Shown one piece after another: positions 24,974-34,848 of a stretch of 64,000 nucleotides of DNA (positions within the stretch are counted from its first letter, which is position 1; every line of letters begins with the position of its first letter). The DNA lies in the NCBI GenBank assembly GCA_048594885.1, contig JBMDXB010000141.1:62001-126000 (forward strand), in the 5' to 3' direction. The DNA is from JBMDXB01 sp048594885 (GTDB lineage Bacteria; Acidobacteriota; Vicinamibacteria; Vicinamibacterales; 2-12-FULL-66-21). The translations under genes were made by a program, and so were the position numbers. The notes beneath the pieces are model-generated. The model searched no databases, was not told where the DNA came from, and saw only the letters and a program-made list of their open reading frames with translations.

Positions 24974-25918
24974 ATGATCCACGTTCTCGGCATCGACGCA
25001 GGCGGTACGAAGACCGTCTGCCAGCTCGCAGATGAACACGGCGCCCTCGTCTCCGAAGCGCGCGCCGAGGGCGCGAACCTCCAGGCCGCCGGCGAGCTGA
25101 AGGTCGAAAAAGTCCTGCACCAGGTGATGGAGGAGGCGATCGGCGAGCGCGCCATCGTGCCGGCGGCGATCTGCCTCGGCATCGCCGGCGTCGACCGGCC
25201 CGACGATTTCGCGCTCATCAAGGGCGTCATGCGCCGTATCGGCTACAAGGCGCGCGTGCTGGTCGTCAACGACGCGCTGGTCGCGCTCGAGGCTGGCGCG
25301 CCGCAGCAGCCCGGCGTCGTCGTCATCTCGGGCACCGGTTCGATCTGCTACGGGCGCAACGAGCTCGGCGAGGCGGCGCGGTCGGGAGGCTGGGGCTACG
25401 TGCTCGGCGACGAGGGCAGCGGCTACTGGATTGGACGCGCCGCGCTGCGCGCCGTCCTGCGGCAGGCGGATCGCCGCGGACCCGACACGTTGTTGACGCC
25501 GCTGCTCCTCGATCACTTCGGCGTGACGCAGGCGCAAGGGCTGATCCACGAGGTCTACCACACCAACCTCAAGCCGGCCGCGATCGGCGCCCTCGCGCGG
25601 TGCGTGCAGTCGGCGTTTCGCGAAGGCGACACGGCGGCGATCGGGATCCTGAGGGGCGCGGCCAACGAGCTCGAGTCGTCCGCACTTTCCGTCGTGCGAC
25701 GCCTCGGGATGGTCGGCCAGTCGTTCGTGTTCGTCCTGGCCGGCGGCATCTTCCGCGCTGTGCCGTGGCTCCAGGAGGAGCTCGAGCGCCGCCTGCCGGT
25801 GGCAGCGCCGCGCAGCCGCGTGCGAGTGCTCGATGTGGAACCCGCCGCCGGCGCCGTGACCCTTGCGCTCGCCGAAGCGCGCGGCGGCGCGCGCATTCCG
25901 GCTTACAAGACCGACTGA
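24974..25918 (+). CDS. Amino-sugar kinase, BadF/MurK family
   Basis: ATP-dependent sugar kinase of 314 residues in the BadF/BadG/BcrA ATPase fold. The phosphate loop is LGIDAGGTKTVCQLAD at residues 5-20, followed by LGIAGVDRPDDF, VVNDALVALEAG, VVISGTGSICYGR and GWGYVLGDEGSGYWIGR. The family includes GlcNAc kinases and Clostridium MurK, which phosphorylates both GlcNAc and MurNAc. With murQ and nagB next door, MurNAc and/or GlcNAc 6-phosphorylation is the best call. Its TGA overlaps the nagB start by one base (TGATG). Confidence 0.85.
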   Translation: MIHVLGIDAGGTKTVCQLADEHGALVSEARAEGANLQAAGELKVEKVLHQVMEEAIGERAIVPAAICLGIAGVDRPDDFALIKGVMRRIGYKARVLVVNDALVALEAGAPQQPGVVVISGTGSICYGRNELGEAARSGGWGYVLGDEGSGYWIGRAALRAVLRQADRRGPDTLLTPLLLDHFGVTQAQGLIHEVYHTNLKPAAIGALARCVQSAFREGDTAAIGILRGAANELESSALSVVRRLGMVGQSFVFVLAGGIFRAVPWLQEELERRLPVAAPRSRVRVLDVEPAAGAVTLALAEARGGARIPAYKTD

Positions 25919-26694
25919 TGAATCTTCGCAGCACTCCCCGTGTATCAGTTTTCCGTTCGGATCGAGAGGCGGCGAATGCGCTGGCGCGCCGCGTCGTCGA
26001 TGCCGTGTCGCTCTATCCGCGTCTCGTGCTCGGGCTGCCGACCGGCCGCACGCCGATCGCGTTCTACGATGAGCTCGCCGCGATGGCCGATCAACAGCAC
26101 GTCGATTTCTCTGGCGTGACGACGTTCAACCTCGACGAGTTCGTCGGCGTCCCGGCATCCCATCCGGGCAGCTACCGCACGTTCATGGAGACGCATCTGT
26201 TCCGGCGCGTGAACATCGACCGCTCCCGGGTGAATTTCCTGGACGGCATGGCGGCGGATTCCGCGGCGGAGTGCGTGCGCTACGAGCGGGCGATCGAAGC
26301 GGCAGGAGGGATCGATCTGCTGGTCGTCGGCATCGGCACCAACGGCCACATCGGGTTCAACGAGCCGGCCGCCGAGCTCGCGGCGCGGACCCATCGCGTG
26401 ACGCTGATGCCGGAAACCCGTCGAAGCAACGCCGCGCTGTTCGGCGGCGACCTCGAGCTGGTGCCCGCCGAAGCGCTGTCGATGGGCATGGCGACGATTC
26501 TTCAGGCGCGGTCGATTGTGCTGCTGGCGACCGGCCCGGCCAAAGCGGCGTGCGTCGAACGCGTGCTCAAAGGGCCGCTGACGACGGCGCTGCCGGGATC
26601 GTTCCTGCAACTCCACCGCGACGTCGACGTGATGCTCGACGACGCGGCGGCAGAGCACTTGAGGGCCGACCAAGGTCGGCCTCTACGCGCGTAA
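25918..26694 (+). CDS. nagB: Glucosamine-6-phosphate deaminase
   Basis: Cytoplasmic enzyme that turns glucosamine-6-phosphate into fructose-6-phosphate and ammonia, feeding glycolysis. At 258 residues it has TTFNLDEFVGVPASHPGSYR with the catalytic Asp, GIGTNGHIGFNEPAAEL with the catalytic His, and the LPTGRTPIAFYDEL phosphate-binding region (GLPTGRTP). ATG 25918 overlaps the kinase stop. The last residues (LRADQGRPLRA) are encoded by a palindromic repeat, so the natural C-terminus has been replaced or extended. It overlaps the convergent murQ by 12 bases. No deacetylase (nagA) is in view. Confidence 0.92.
   Translation: MNLRSTPRVSVFRSDREAANALARRVVDAVSLYPRLVLGLPTGRTPIAFYDELAAMADQQHVDFSGVTTFNLDEFVGVPASHPGSYRTFMETHLFRRVNIDRSRVNFLDGMAADSAAECVRYERAIEAAGGIDLLVVGIGTNGHIGFNEPAAELAARTHRVTLMPETRRSNAALFGGDLELVPAEALSMGMATILQARSIVLLATGPAKAACVERVLKGPLTTALPGSFLQLHRDVDVMLDDAAAEHLRADQGRPLRA
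26661..26688. repeat. Short palindromic element in the nagB 3' end
   Basis: GGGCCGACC and GGTCGGCC arms around AA, ending in CTACG. It supplies the last codons of nagB and lies just before its TAA. It is a half-copy of the two-hairpin element found elsewhere. Confidence 0.8.
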
Positions 26695-27624
26695 CAATTC
26701 CCGCAACCGATTTTCGACATCCTCTCCGATCGCGTCGCGCACCACGTCGTCCGCCTTCCGGAGCCGCTTCAGCGCCTGCGGCAGCGTCAGCCCCGTCTTC
26801 TGCATCACGATCGCGGCCTTGACATTCCACTTCGCGCGCTTCAGCAGGCCGTCGGCCTCCTCGTAGCTGATGCCGGTGACGGTCGTCACGATCCGGCGCG
26901 CGCGGTCCTTCAGCTTCTCGGAACCCGTCTGCACGTCGACCATGAGGTTGCCGTAGGTCTTACCGACTTTGATCATCGAGATGGTGGTCAGCATGTTGAG
27001 CACCATCTTCGTCGCGGTCCCCGCCTTCAGGCGCGTGGAGCCGGCGATGATTTCGGGCCCGACGGCCGGTGCGATCTGCAGATCGACGAAGTTTGCGAGG
27101 TCGGCGCCCGGCCAGCACGTGACGAAGATAATCTTCGCGCCCGCCTTGCGCGCGCGGGTCAGCGAACCGCGGACGAACGGCGTCATGCCGCTCGCGGACA
27201 CGCCGATGACGACGTCCTTCCTGCCGAGCCGCAGGCGTGCGACGCTGCGCGCGCCTTCTTCGAAGTTGTCCTCGACGCCTTCCTTCGCGCGGAACACCGC
27301 ATCCTGGCCGCCCGCCATGATCGCCTGCACGAGCGACGGCGACGTGCCGAATGTCGGCGGCATTTCCGACGCCTCGACGACGCCGAGACGGCCGCTGGTG
27401 CCGGCGCCGACGAAGATGATGCGTCCGCCCTTCTTCAGGGCCTGCGCGATGATCTCCACGCCGTGCGCGATGCGTTCCTTCTCCCTGTGCACGGCGGCGA
27501 TGACTTTGCGGTCCTCGTTCACGACCATCTCGATGATGTCGCGAACCGCCGTCTTGTCGACGGCGACGCTGACGGGGTTGATCGCTTCGGTGGGGAGAGA
27601 CTGCCACTTCGACTGGGTTGCCAT
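26683..27624 (-). CDS. murQ: N-acetylmuramic acid 6-phosphate etherase
   Basis: Cytoplasmic SIS-fold lyase that removes D-lactate from MurNAc-6-phosphate to give GlcNAc-6-phosphate, the defining step of MurNAc salvage. The 313 residues show LPTEAINPVS, IIFVGAGTSGRLGVVEASEMPPTFG (sugar-phosphate site with the catalytic Glu), DVVIGVSASGMTPFV and EIIAGSTRLKAGTATKMVLNM, all diagnostic. ATG 27624 is chosen; ATG 27663 would add 13 residues outside the family's usual start. It is convergent with nagB, so the pathway is split over two strands. Confidence 0.94.
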   Translation of the reverse strand: MATQSKWQSLPTEAINPVSVAVDKTAVRDIIEMVVNEDRKVIAAVHREKERIAHGVEIIAQALKKGGRIIFVGAGTSGRLGVVEASEMPPTFGTSPSLVQAIMAGGQDAVFRAKEGVEDNFEEGARSVARLRLGRKDVVIGVSASGMTPFVRGSLTRARKAGAKIIFVTCWPGADLANFVDLQIAPAVGPEIIAGSTRLKAGTATKMVLNMLTTISMIKVGKTYGNLMVDVQTGSEKLKDRARRIVTTVTGISYEEADGLLKRAKWNVKAAIVMQKTGLTLPQALKRLRKADDVVRDAIGEDVENRLRELLRA

Positions 27625-27663
27625 ACTGATTCCGTGATCCTGGCCTCGCAGCGGGTGAGGCAA

Positions 27664-27817
27664 CCGCTAACACTACTCCTCGGTCTCTGGAGTGTCAAAC
27701 CAACCTTCGCTCGCCATCTTGCGAAGGGTGCCCGCCGCTGCCTTGGCGAAGGCGGGTGTTGCGTGTGGCGAGCTACGGCTGGCAAGCGCGCGAAGGCGCA
27801 TAGTACACTCCTGCCAC
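27664..27817. other. Gap with a possible coding-like repeat
   Basis: The 154-base space between murQ and the MoxR gene has no convincing gene. On the minus strand it translates to a smooth peptide (ATPAFAKAAAGTLRKMASEG) that looks like repeat-derived filler rather than a domain. The MoxR promoter should lie here; no clear hexamer pair is seen. Confidence 0.4.
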
Positions 27818-28824
<1,007 letters not shown>

Positions 28825-28828
<4 letters not shown>

Positions 28829-29745
28829 CGGCGTTTCCGCACTCGCCGCCTCCGCCACAGCTACGGCGCCCAGGGCTCGACCCGCAACTGCTCGCGTCGA
28901 TCGGCGATCTCGAGCTCGTGGCGCGGGTGACGATCGAAGGGACGATCGCAGGTCTTCACCGCAGTCCGTTTCACGGCTACAGCGCTGAGTTCAGTCAGTA
29001 CCGGCACTATCGCCCGGGCGACGATCTGAAGCACGTCGACTGGAAGCTGTTGGCGCGCACCGATCGCGTCTACACGAAGCAGTATCGCGAGACGACGAAC
29101 CTGCACGCGCAGATCGTGCTGGATGCGAGCGGATCGATGGGCTACGCCGCCGGCGAAGGGCCGTCGAAGCTCGCCTACGGGCGACTGATCGGCGCAGCGC
29201 TGGCATACCTGCTGATCGCGCAGGGCGACGCGGTCGGGCTCGTCGCGTTCGACGAAGAAGTTCGCAGGTACGTCGCCGCGCGCGCCGGTCAGGCCCATCT
29301 TCGGACGCTGCTCGTGGCGATGACGAACGTCGAGACGCGCGGGGGCACGCGGCCCGCTGATGCGCTGCGCCGCGCGGCGGATCTGCTGGGCCGCCGCGGC
29401 CTGCTCGTGGTCATCTCGGATCTGTACGAGGACGAGGACGCGCTGGAACGCGAGCTGAAACGCGCCGTGCGGATGGGGCATGAGATCGCCGTCTTTCACG
29501 TGCTCACGCGCGATGAGATCGACTTTCCGTTCCACGGCGATCTCGAGGTGCGGGACGCCGAGTCCGGCCGCAGGGTGTTGACGCATGCGGCGAGCGTGGC
29601 GTCGGGCTACCGCCAGCGCATGGCCGCATTCCTCGACCGCTGGCGCGCGAGATGCACGAGCAACGGGATTGACTACACGCGCGTCATCACGGACGTGCGG
29701 CCCGACGTCGTGCTGCGCGAATACCTGTTGAAACGAGCGTCATGA
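28825..29745 (+). CDS. DUF58/VWA protein
   Basis: Protein of 306 residues with the DUF58 hallmark YRPGDDLKHVDWKLLARTDRVYTKQY and a degenerate VWA metal site, VLDASGSMGYA (DxSxS). Partners of MoxR of this kind are cytoplasmic or membrane-associated and probably deliver substrates. It starts at GTG 28825 in the MoxR stop and overlaps the next gene by four bases. Confidence 0.9.
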
Positions 29746-31061
29746 TCGCGTGGCAGAACCCGGCGGCGTTCGCGGGTCTCGTGGCGCTCGCGATTCCAGT
29801 CGTCCTGCACCTGCTGCGCCGGCGTCAGGCGGTGCCGCTCGTCTTCGCAAGCGTTCGCTTCCTCGATCCGTCGCTCACGGGCGCTGTCCGGCTGCGGCCG
29901 CCGGCGGATTTGCTGCTGCTCGCGATACGCGTCGGGATTCTCGGCCTCGCCGTGTGTGCAGTCGCGCAGCCGATCGTGCTCACGCCAGGACGCATCGCCG
30001 CCTGGAATGCGCGGACGATACGGGCGGTTGTCGTTGACATGAGCGAGAGTATGCGGCCGCATCAGTCGGCTGCGACGCAGGCTGCCGAGGGCGAGGCACG
30101 CTCGGCATATCAGGCACTGCGAATCGATGCTGCCGACCTGAGGGCCGGCCTCCGCCGCGCGAGCGGGGGAGTGCTGCAGGCGCTGCCGGGCCGGCGGGAG
30201 ATTGTCGTCATCTCCGATTTCGCGGCCGGTTCGCTCGATGCGGCGGCACTCGACGGTATCCCAAGTGGTGTAGGGCTGCGATTTGTGCCGGTCGGAGCTT
30301 CGGACGCGCGATCGTCCAGATTCGCGGGGCTCGCGCTGCTTGCTGCCAACGGCGGCATTCAGTATCAGAGCATCACGATCGACGGCGAGCGGACGCGGGT
30401 GCTCATCACACCAGGTAGCGAGCGTCTGCGCGGACTGCAGCTGCACACCACAAATCCGGCCGACGCTGCCTCGCTGCTCGAGGTCGTCGCGGCCAGCGGC
30501 GCGCCCGCGCCGGACGCGAACCAGCCGATCGTGATGGCTTTCGCCAGCGCGCAGTTCGCGGCGAAACCGTCGCGCGTGGCCTCGGGCTGGATGCTCGATG
30601 CGGTGCTCAGGATGCGAGGCGACGATGAGCTCGCGCGCGCGGCGGGCCAGGGCCATGCGGGATCGGGCGTTCGCGAGGCTGAAGCTCCGTGGGTGCCTGT
30701 CACGCGCAGCGAGGGTGGCGCAGTGCTCGTTCGCGCCGCAGCGATCGATCGTGCGCTCGCCGTCGACGTCTCGGCGGAGGCCGATTCGTATCTCGCAGCC
30801 GCGGCGCTTCGGGCAGCGCTGTGGGCGAGAAGCGGCGACGTCGCGCGGCAGTTCGCCGAGCGGGAAGTGCTGCGCATCCCGCGCCAGCGGCTCGCGGAAT
30901 GGTCCCGCCCGCCCGGGCCAATTTCCCGCGACGGCTGGCCGCGATCGACCGGCAACGACGCACGATGGTTCTGGGCCGCAGTTCTCGCGCTGATCGGCGT
31001 TGAGACGCTGATCAGGAGGCGAAAACCGGCGCACGCGACGGAGGAGGCGCGCGCCGCGTGA
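29742..31061 (+). CDS. BatA-type membrane protein
   Basis: Protein of 439 residues starting with a BatA N-terminal segment, MIAWQNPAAFAGLVALAIPVVLHLLRRR, a loop RQAVPLVFASVRFL and a second membrane helix (about 58-78). A VWA-like part follows with VVVDMSESMR (DxSxS). A C-terminal helix (WFWAAVLALIGVETLIRRR) anchors the other end. BatA-like proteins are found with MoxR and DUF58 in operons linked to stress tolerance. ATG 29742 overlaps the DUF58 stop; it ends overlapping a GTG. Confidence 0.85.
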   Translation: MIAWQNPAAFAGLVALAIPVVLHLLRRRQAVPLVFASVRFLDPSLTGAVRLRPPADLLLLAIRVGILGLAVCAVAQPIVLTPGRIAAWNARTIRAVVVDMSESMRPHQSAATQAAEGEARSAYQALRIDAADLRAGLRRASGGVLQALPGRREIVVISDFAAGSLDAAALDGIPSGVGLRFVPVGASDARSSRFAGLALLAANGGIQYQSITIDGERTRVLITPGSERLRGLQLHTTNPADAASLLEVVAASGAPAPDANQPIVMAFASAQFAAKPSRVASGWMLDAVLRMRGDDELARAAGQGHAGSGVREAEAPWVPVTRSEGGAVLVRAAAIDRALAVDVSAEADSYLAAAALRAALWARSGDVARQFAEREVLRIPRQRLAEWSRPPGPISRDGWPRSTGNDARWFWAAVLALIGVETLIRRRKPAHATEEARAA

Positions 31062-33094
31062 CCGCCAACCAACGACTCGTCGTGGACGCGCTCGACGGGA
31101 TCGTCCAGCGACTGCGTGTCCTGCATGCGCTGTATGCCGCGGCCGCCGGCGGCTGCGTGGCGGCGATCGCCGCGGCCGTCGCGCTCGTGAGCGGTTCGTC
31201 GCCTCCCGCCGCAGCGGCGATCGCCCTCGTGCTCGCCGCCGCGTGTGGCGGCGTGGTGTTCGCGCGCCTGGCTGGCATTCGCACCCGCGGCGAAGCGGCG
31301 CGCCTTGCCGAACGCCGCGTTCCAGCCTTCCGCAACCTGCTGATCACGGCCGCGGAACTTGTCGCGCATCCGCAGCGCGTGGCGGAGTGGATGCGCGAGC
31401 GCGTCATGCAGGACAGCGCCCGCATGCTGCGCGAGCATCCGGAGAGGCTGCAGGTGGCGTTGAAGCGGGCGCTGGCGCTCTGCGTCTCTGCCCAGCTCGC
31501 CTGGCTCGCAGTGCTTGCGGGTATTCCTCAGGCGGCCTTCTCAACGATCCAGACGCGCGGCGCGACGGTGGCGTCGCTCGTTCGCGATGAACGCGGCGGC
31601 CCTTCACTCCGGGTCGTCATCGAGCCGCCGGCCTACACCGGCCTGCGCTCCCTGACGCTCGTCGATCCGGAACGCGTCGAAGCCGTCGAAGGAAGCCGCC
31701 TACGATTCGTGCTTCGGGACGCGAACGCGCGCGTTCGCATCGGTTCGACCGCGCTGGTGGCGACGCGACAGCAGGATGCAACGGCGTTCGAGCTGATCGC
31801 ACGGGACAGCAGCTACGTTGCCATCGAGCCTGACGCCAGCAGCGCGAGCGGAGCAGCCCGGCTCATTGCGCTCACCGTCATCCCCGATCGGGCGCCTGTG
31901 ATTCGCGTCGAGCAGCCGGGACGCGACCTGTTGCTCCCGGAAGCTGCCGCGCGTGTCGACCTGCGGGCCAGGGCCACGGATGACCACGGTCTGCACGCCC
32001 TCGAGTTGCGGTACACGAAGGTGTCCGGCACCGGTGAGCAATTCGAGTTCGTCGAAGGATCGCTGCCGATGGCCGTGACGCAGACGAGCGGGCAGGCGTG
32101 GGAGGGGACCGGGCACTTCGATCTGCGCGCGCTCGGCCTGGCGAAAGGGGACTCGCTCGTCTACCGCGTCGTCGCGCGCGACGGTCGTCCGGGTGCGAGC
32201 GGCGCGGGGGCGTCCGATACCTACTTCATCGAGATCGCGGGTCCTGGACAGGTGGCGCTGGCCGGCGTCGACATGCCGCCGGAGCACGACCGCTACGCGC
32301 TCAGCCAGCAGATGATCGTGCTGAAGATCGACCGGCTGCGCGCGCGTGAGGCGGTCCTCGATCGAACGGCGCTGCGCGACGAAGCCGAGACGATCGCGGC
32401 AGAGCAGCGCGCCGTCCGCGCCAACTTCATCTTTCTGATGGGCGGCCACGTCGAAGACGAAGAGGCGGAAGCCGAGCAGTCGCACGAGATCCAGGAAGGG
32501 CGGCTCGAGAACCGCGCGCGGCGCGACATCGCCGCGGCAGTGCGTCATATGACCGACGCCGAGCGCGGGCTTGCCGCCGTCAACACGGCCGCCGCACTGC
32601 CGCCTGCCCGCGCGGCCGTCGAGGCGCTGCAGCGCGCGTTCGGTCACAGCCGCTACATCCTGCGGACGCTGCCGGTTCGCAGCCGCATCGATCCGTCGCG
32701 GCGCCTTTCGCGGGCGGGTGATATTTCCGGTGAACTCGTCAGGGACGCACGCGATGCGTCGGCGCCGACGGCTGCCGCGACCGCACGGCACATGCTCGCC
32801 GCGCTCATGTCCTTCGATACCGACGTCGCTCGGAACGCACGACTCGGGAGCATCGCGGAACAGGCGTTGTCAATCGATCCCACTTCGGCGACGTGGCAAA
32901 AGATCGCGCGCGACGTCATTCAGTTGCGCGATGCCGCGCAGAACGGCGCGCCGGCGGCCGAACGGCGCAAGCTCCTGCAATCCCTGGCGGGCGCGTTGAC
33001 CGCCGCGTCTCGAGAGGACGCACTCGCGCAGTCAACCGCCATCGCCGCGCCCACGCGGCTGTCCAGCGCATGGGCAGATCGGAGACGCCGATGA
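31058..33094 (+). CDS. DUF4175-like membrane protein
   Basis: Protein of 678 residues: two membrane helices near the N-terminus (about 25-65), a third near 140-160, then a large extracytoplasmic part with beta domains (RDERGGPSLRVVIEPPAYTG and RATDDHGLHALELRYTK) and a long helical region rich in Arg/Glu (about 415-560). The order resembles DUF4175 proteins that follow MoxR/DUF58/BatA genes in other phyla; I am moderately sure of that family. It starts at GTG 31058, overlapping the BatA-type stop. Confidence 0.65.
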   Translation: MTANQRLVVDALDGIVQRLRVLHALYAAAAGGCVAAIAAAVALVSGSSPPAAAAIALVLAAACGGVVFARLAGIRTRGEAARLAERRVPAFRNLLITAAELVAHPQRVAEWMRERVMQDSARMLREHPERLQVALKRALALCVSAQLAWLAVLAGIPQAAFSTIQTRGATVASLVRDERGGPSLRVVIEPPAYTGLRSLTLVDPERVEAVEGSRLRFVLRDANARVRIGSTALVATRQQDATAFELIARDSSYVAIEPDASSASGAARLIALTVIPDRAPVIRVEQPGRDLLLPEAAARVDLRARATDDHGLHALELRYTKVSGTGEQFEFVEGSLPMAVTQTSGQAWEGTGHFDLRALGLAKGDSLVYRVVARDGRPGASGAGASDTYFIEIAGPGQVALAGVDMPPEHDRYALSQQMIVLKIDRLRAREAVLDRTALRDEAETIAAEQRAVRANFIFLMGGHVEDEEAEAEQSHEIQEGRLENRARRDIAAAVRHMTDAERGLAAVNTAAALPPARAAVEALQRAFGHSRYILRTLPVRSRIDPSRRLSRAGDISGELVRDARDASAPTAAATARHMLAALMSFDTDVARNARLGSIAEQALSIDPTSATWQKIARDVIQLRDAAQNGAPAAERRKLLQSLAGALTAASREDALAQSTAIAAPTRLSSAWADRRRR

Positions 33095-34848
33095 CGACGG
33101 TGTTGCGTGCGATGGCCATCGCCGTGGCGTGCGCCGCGATCGTCGATCCGGTGTGGCATGTTCAGCGACCGGAGCTTCTGGCCGTAGACATCCAGGCAGC
33201 GGAGGACGATGACGCACGGGCGCGGGCCGAGGTGGTTCGGGCACATCTTGCCGGCAGTCTGCGGAAGGCGATCGATCTGTCAGGCGCTCGTTCGCCCGGG
33301 GCTATCGTGTTCGTTGGCGACCCGGCGGAACGTGCGGTCTGGCCGGTGGATGTTCCCGTGTCGGCCGTGATCCCGGCGTCGGCTCCGCCGAACGTCCGCA
33401 TCACGAAGGTTCGCACTCCGGATCTCGTCGTGGTCGGCCAGGCAGCGGCGATAGAGGCGGACCTCGAGGGCGATGGCGTCGAAGGCCAGACGTCGGAGAT
33501 CTCGCTCGAGGATCGCGGCGTGACCGTTGCGACGGCAACCCACCGGTGGACGAAGCCACAGGAGCGCCGGACCGTCCGCTTGAGCTACGCGCCACCTTCG
33601 GCGGGTGCTCACCGCGTCGTCGTTCGTGCGCAGATGCTCCCCGGCGAACGGCGGCGAGATGACAACGCCGCAGATGCCGGCGTCGTCGCGCGCGATCGAA
33701 AGCTCCGCGTGTTGGTGCACGAACCGCGCCCGTCCTGGAACGCGGCATTCATCAGACGCACGCTCGAAGCGGACGATCGTTTTCGCGTGTCGTCGCTCTC
33801 CCGCGCGTCACGCGCGTTTGCCACGCGCGACGCCTCGGCGCCGCCGGCGCTCGCTGCGCGACCGGAGAGGCTGGACGATTTCGACGTCGTGCTCGCGGGC
33901 GCGCCAGAGGAACTGCGCGCGGACGATGTCGATGCGCTGGAGCGGTTTGCGCGGGTGCGCGGAGGGGCTGTCGTGCTCTTGCCGGATCGCCGGCCGACAG
34001 GACCGTACGCGAGCCTCACACGTGCGACGCGATTCTCAGAAGTGCTCCTCGAGAATCCGGTCAGCCTCTCCAACGATATCGCTCCCGGCCTTCGCGCCTC
34101 CGAGCTCATCGTCCCCGAAGGGCTGTCGAAGGGTACGGCGAGCCTTGCGACGATAACGGCGCGCGGAACAGATGTGCCCGTGGCTTCGGTGTCGCCGCTC
34201 GGGGATGGCGTCATCGTGTTTTGGGGGGCGGCCGATACGTGGCGCTTCCGTGCGGACGCCGGTGAGCCTTTTGCACGGTTCTGGCGCGGTGTCGTTGCGG
34301 ACCTCGCGAGTCACGCACCTGCTCCGGTGGACGTGACCATCGATCCGTCGAACATTCGGCCGAAGGAACCGTTCACCATTCACGTCAAGCTCCGCTCGAC
34401 GGAGTTGCGCGAGGAATACGGGCGTTCGGTGACTCCCGAGGTTGCCGCGCGCGTCGTGTCCGCAAGCGGCGGGGTAGAGGAAGTCCGGCTGTGGCCGGCT
34501 GCCGAACCCGGCCGCTTCGTCAGCCATGCGACTGCCGGCGCCACTGGAAAGTACGACGTTCAGGTGGTCGCAGGTAACCGTTCGGTTGACGCGGTGCTGA
34601 ACGTCGCTGAAGAAGCCGTCAAAGCGAAGGGCAGCGACATCGAGTCGCTCAGAATCGTCGCCGATACCACGGGCGGGATCCTGACGACCGATGCCGATCT
34701 CGGCCCCCTCGAAACACATCTCCGCCGTCTTGGCACGCCTCTCGTGGCACATACGCTGCGGCCTATGCGATCCGGCTGGTGGTTGGTCGTGCTCGCGGCA
34801 TGCCTGTGCGGGGAGTGGGCGGTGCGCCGCACACGAGGGCTGTCGTGA
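33091..34848 (+). CDS. Membrane-anchored protein of the MoxR operon
   Basis: Protein of 585 residues with an N-terminal hydrophobic segment (AMAIAVACAAIVDPVW) and a C-terminal helix (SGWWLVVLAACLCGEWAVRR). The middle has a glutamine-amidotransferase-like region without catalytic residues (VLVHEPRPSWNAAFIRRTLE and VLAGAPEELRADDVDALERFARVRGGAVVLLPD) and flanking beta domains. Proteins of this shape close MoxR/BatA operons, and their role is unknown. ATG 33091 overlaps the previous stop in ATGA. Confidence 0.65.
   Translation: MTTVLRAMAIAVACAAIVDPVWHVQRPELLAVDIQAAEDDDARARAEVVRAHLAGSLRKAIDLSGARSPGAIVFVGDPAERAVWPVDVPVSAVIPASAPPNVRITKVRTPDLVVVGQAAAIEADLEGDGVEGQTSEISLEDRGVTVATATHRWTKPQERRTVRLSYAPPSAGAHRVVVRAQMLPGERRRDDNAADAGVVARDRKLRVLVHEPRPSWNAAFIRRTLEADDRFRVSSLSRASRAFATRDASAPPALAARPERLDDFDVVLAGAPEELRADDVDALERFARVRGGAVVLLPDRRPTGPYASLTRATRFSEVLLENPVSLSNDIAPGLRASELIVPEGLSKGTASLATITARGTDVPVASVSPLGDGVIVFWGAADTWRFRADAGEPFARFWRGVVADLASHAPAPVDVTIDPSNIRPKEPFTIHVKLRSTELREEYGRSVTPEVAARVVSASGGVEEVRLWPAAEPGRFVSHATAGATGKYDVQVVAGNRSVDAVLNVAEEAVKAKGSDIESLRIVADTTGGILTTDADLGPLETHLRRLGTPLVAHTLRPMRSGWWLVVLAACLCGEWAVRRTRGLS

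Noticed and set aside
22612..25230. 872-codon open frame antisense to the TonB-dependent receptor
   Set aside because: It is Arg/Val/Ala-rich with no domain and lies opposite a clear receptor gene. Long antisense frames are common in GC-rich DNA.
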